DNA from: Paenibacillus bovis
GTDB taxonomy: Bacteria > Bacillota > Bacilli > Paenibacillales > Paenibacillaceae
DNA length: 64,000 nucleotides
Reading direction: 5' to 3'
Assembly: GCF_001421015.2 (NCBI RefSeq)
Contig: NZ_CP013023.1
Coordinates: 5,252,001-5,316,000, forward strand
Below are positions 63,487 to 64,000 of the stretch, piece after piece. The stretch's first letter is position 1. Each line of letters opens with the position of its first letter. The notes beneath the pieces were generated by a model. That model was not told the DNA's origin and ran no database searches. It saw nothing but the letters and a program-made list of their open reading frames with translations. The position numbers were made by a program, and so were the translations under genes.

Positions 63487-64000
<514 letters not shown>

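Overview
This window is chromosomal DNA from a low- to mid-GC Gram-positive rod of the Bacillales, almost certainly Paenibacillus or a close relative. The family-level call rests on Bacillus-type gene order (atpD-atpC, murA-mbl-flhO-flhP-fabZ, degS-degU-comF-flgM-flgN-flgK-flgL-fliW-csrA-flagellin, hpf-secA-prfB), an SLH surface protein next to csaB, two 'copper amine oxidase N-terminal-like' stalk domain proteins, and strong AGGAGG-type ribosome sites with frequent GTG/TTG starts. All genes but one lie on the minus strand, so the window is best read from right to left. No rRNA, tRNA, insertion sequence, prophage or CRISPR was seen.

Right to left: the end of the ATP synthase operon (atpD partial, atpC); a DUF1146 membrane protein; murA; mbl; flhO-flhP with an EpuA-like small membrane protein; fabZ and the phosphosugar mutase pgcA; an envelope block (DUF5693 membrane protein, csaB, a WecG/TagA glycosyltransferase, a TagO-like initiating transferase); three secreted or surface proteins (1336-aa SLH protein, 771-aa stalk-domain protein, 209-aa Ser/Thr-rich protein); metK; a phosphodiester glycosidase; degS-degU; comFA-comFC; the flagellar late block yvyF-flgM-flgN-flgK-flgL-DUF6470-fliW-csrA; four tandem flagellin genes; two glycosyltransferase genes; flaG-fliD-fliS-fliT; a cold shock protein; hpf; secA; prfB; a YitT-type membrane protein; one plus-strand hypothetical gene; and argC-argJ-argB-argD-argF at the left edge.

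Functionally the window joins motility and cell-surface construction. A recognisable sigma-D (motility sigma) promoter pattern, TAAA or TTAA, 15-16 bases, then (G/A)CCGATAT, lies before flaG-fliD-fliS-fliT, flagellin copies 1, 3 and 4 and flhO-flhP, with a weaker version before copy 2. A near-consensus copy also lies before the SLH surface protein gene. Each of the four flagellin leaders carries a hairpin with an ANGGA loop plus a second ANGGA over the Shine-Dalgarno sequence, matching the CsrA/FliW switch whose genes sit immediately upstream. The two glycosyltransferases between the flagellins and flaG are probably flagellin-modifying. CsaB would pyruvylate the wall polysaccharide that SLH domains bind.

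The most unusual observation is an absence. The sporulation genes that in Bacillus sit beside murA and mbl (ywmB, spoIID, spoIIQ, spoIIID) are missing from both expected gaps, suggesting a remodelled or lost sporulation programme. Other points of interest are SecA without its C-terminal zinc-binding tail, a metK leader with an intrinsic terminator but no visible S-box riboswitch, and a perfect 14-copy 8-bp tandem repeat.
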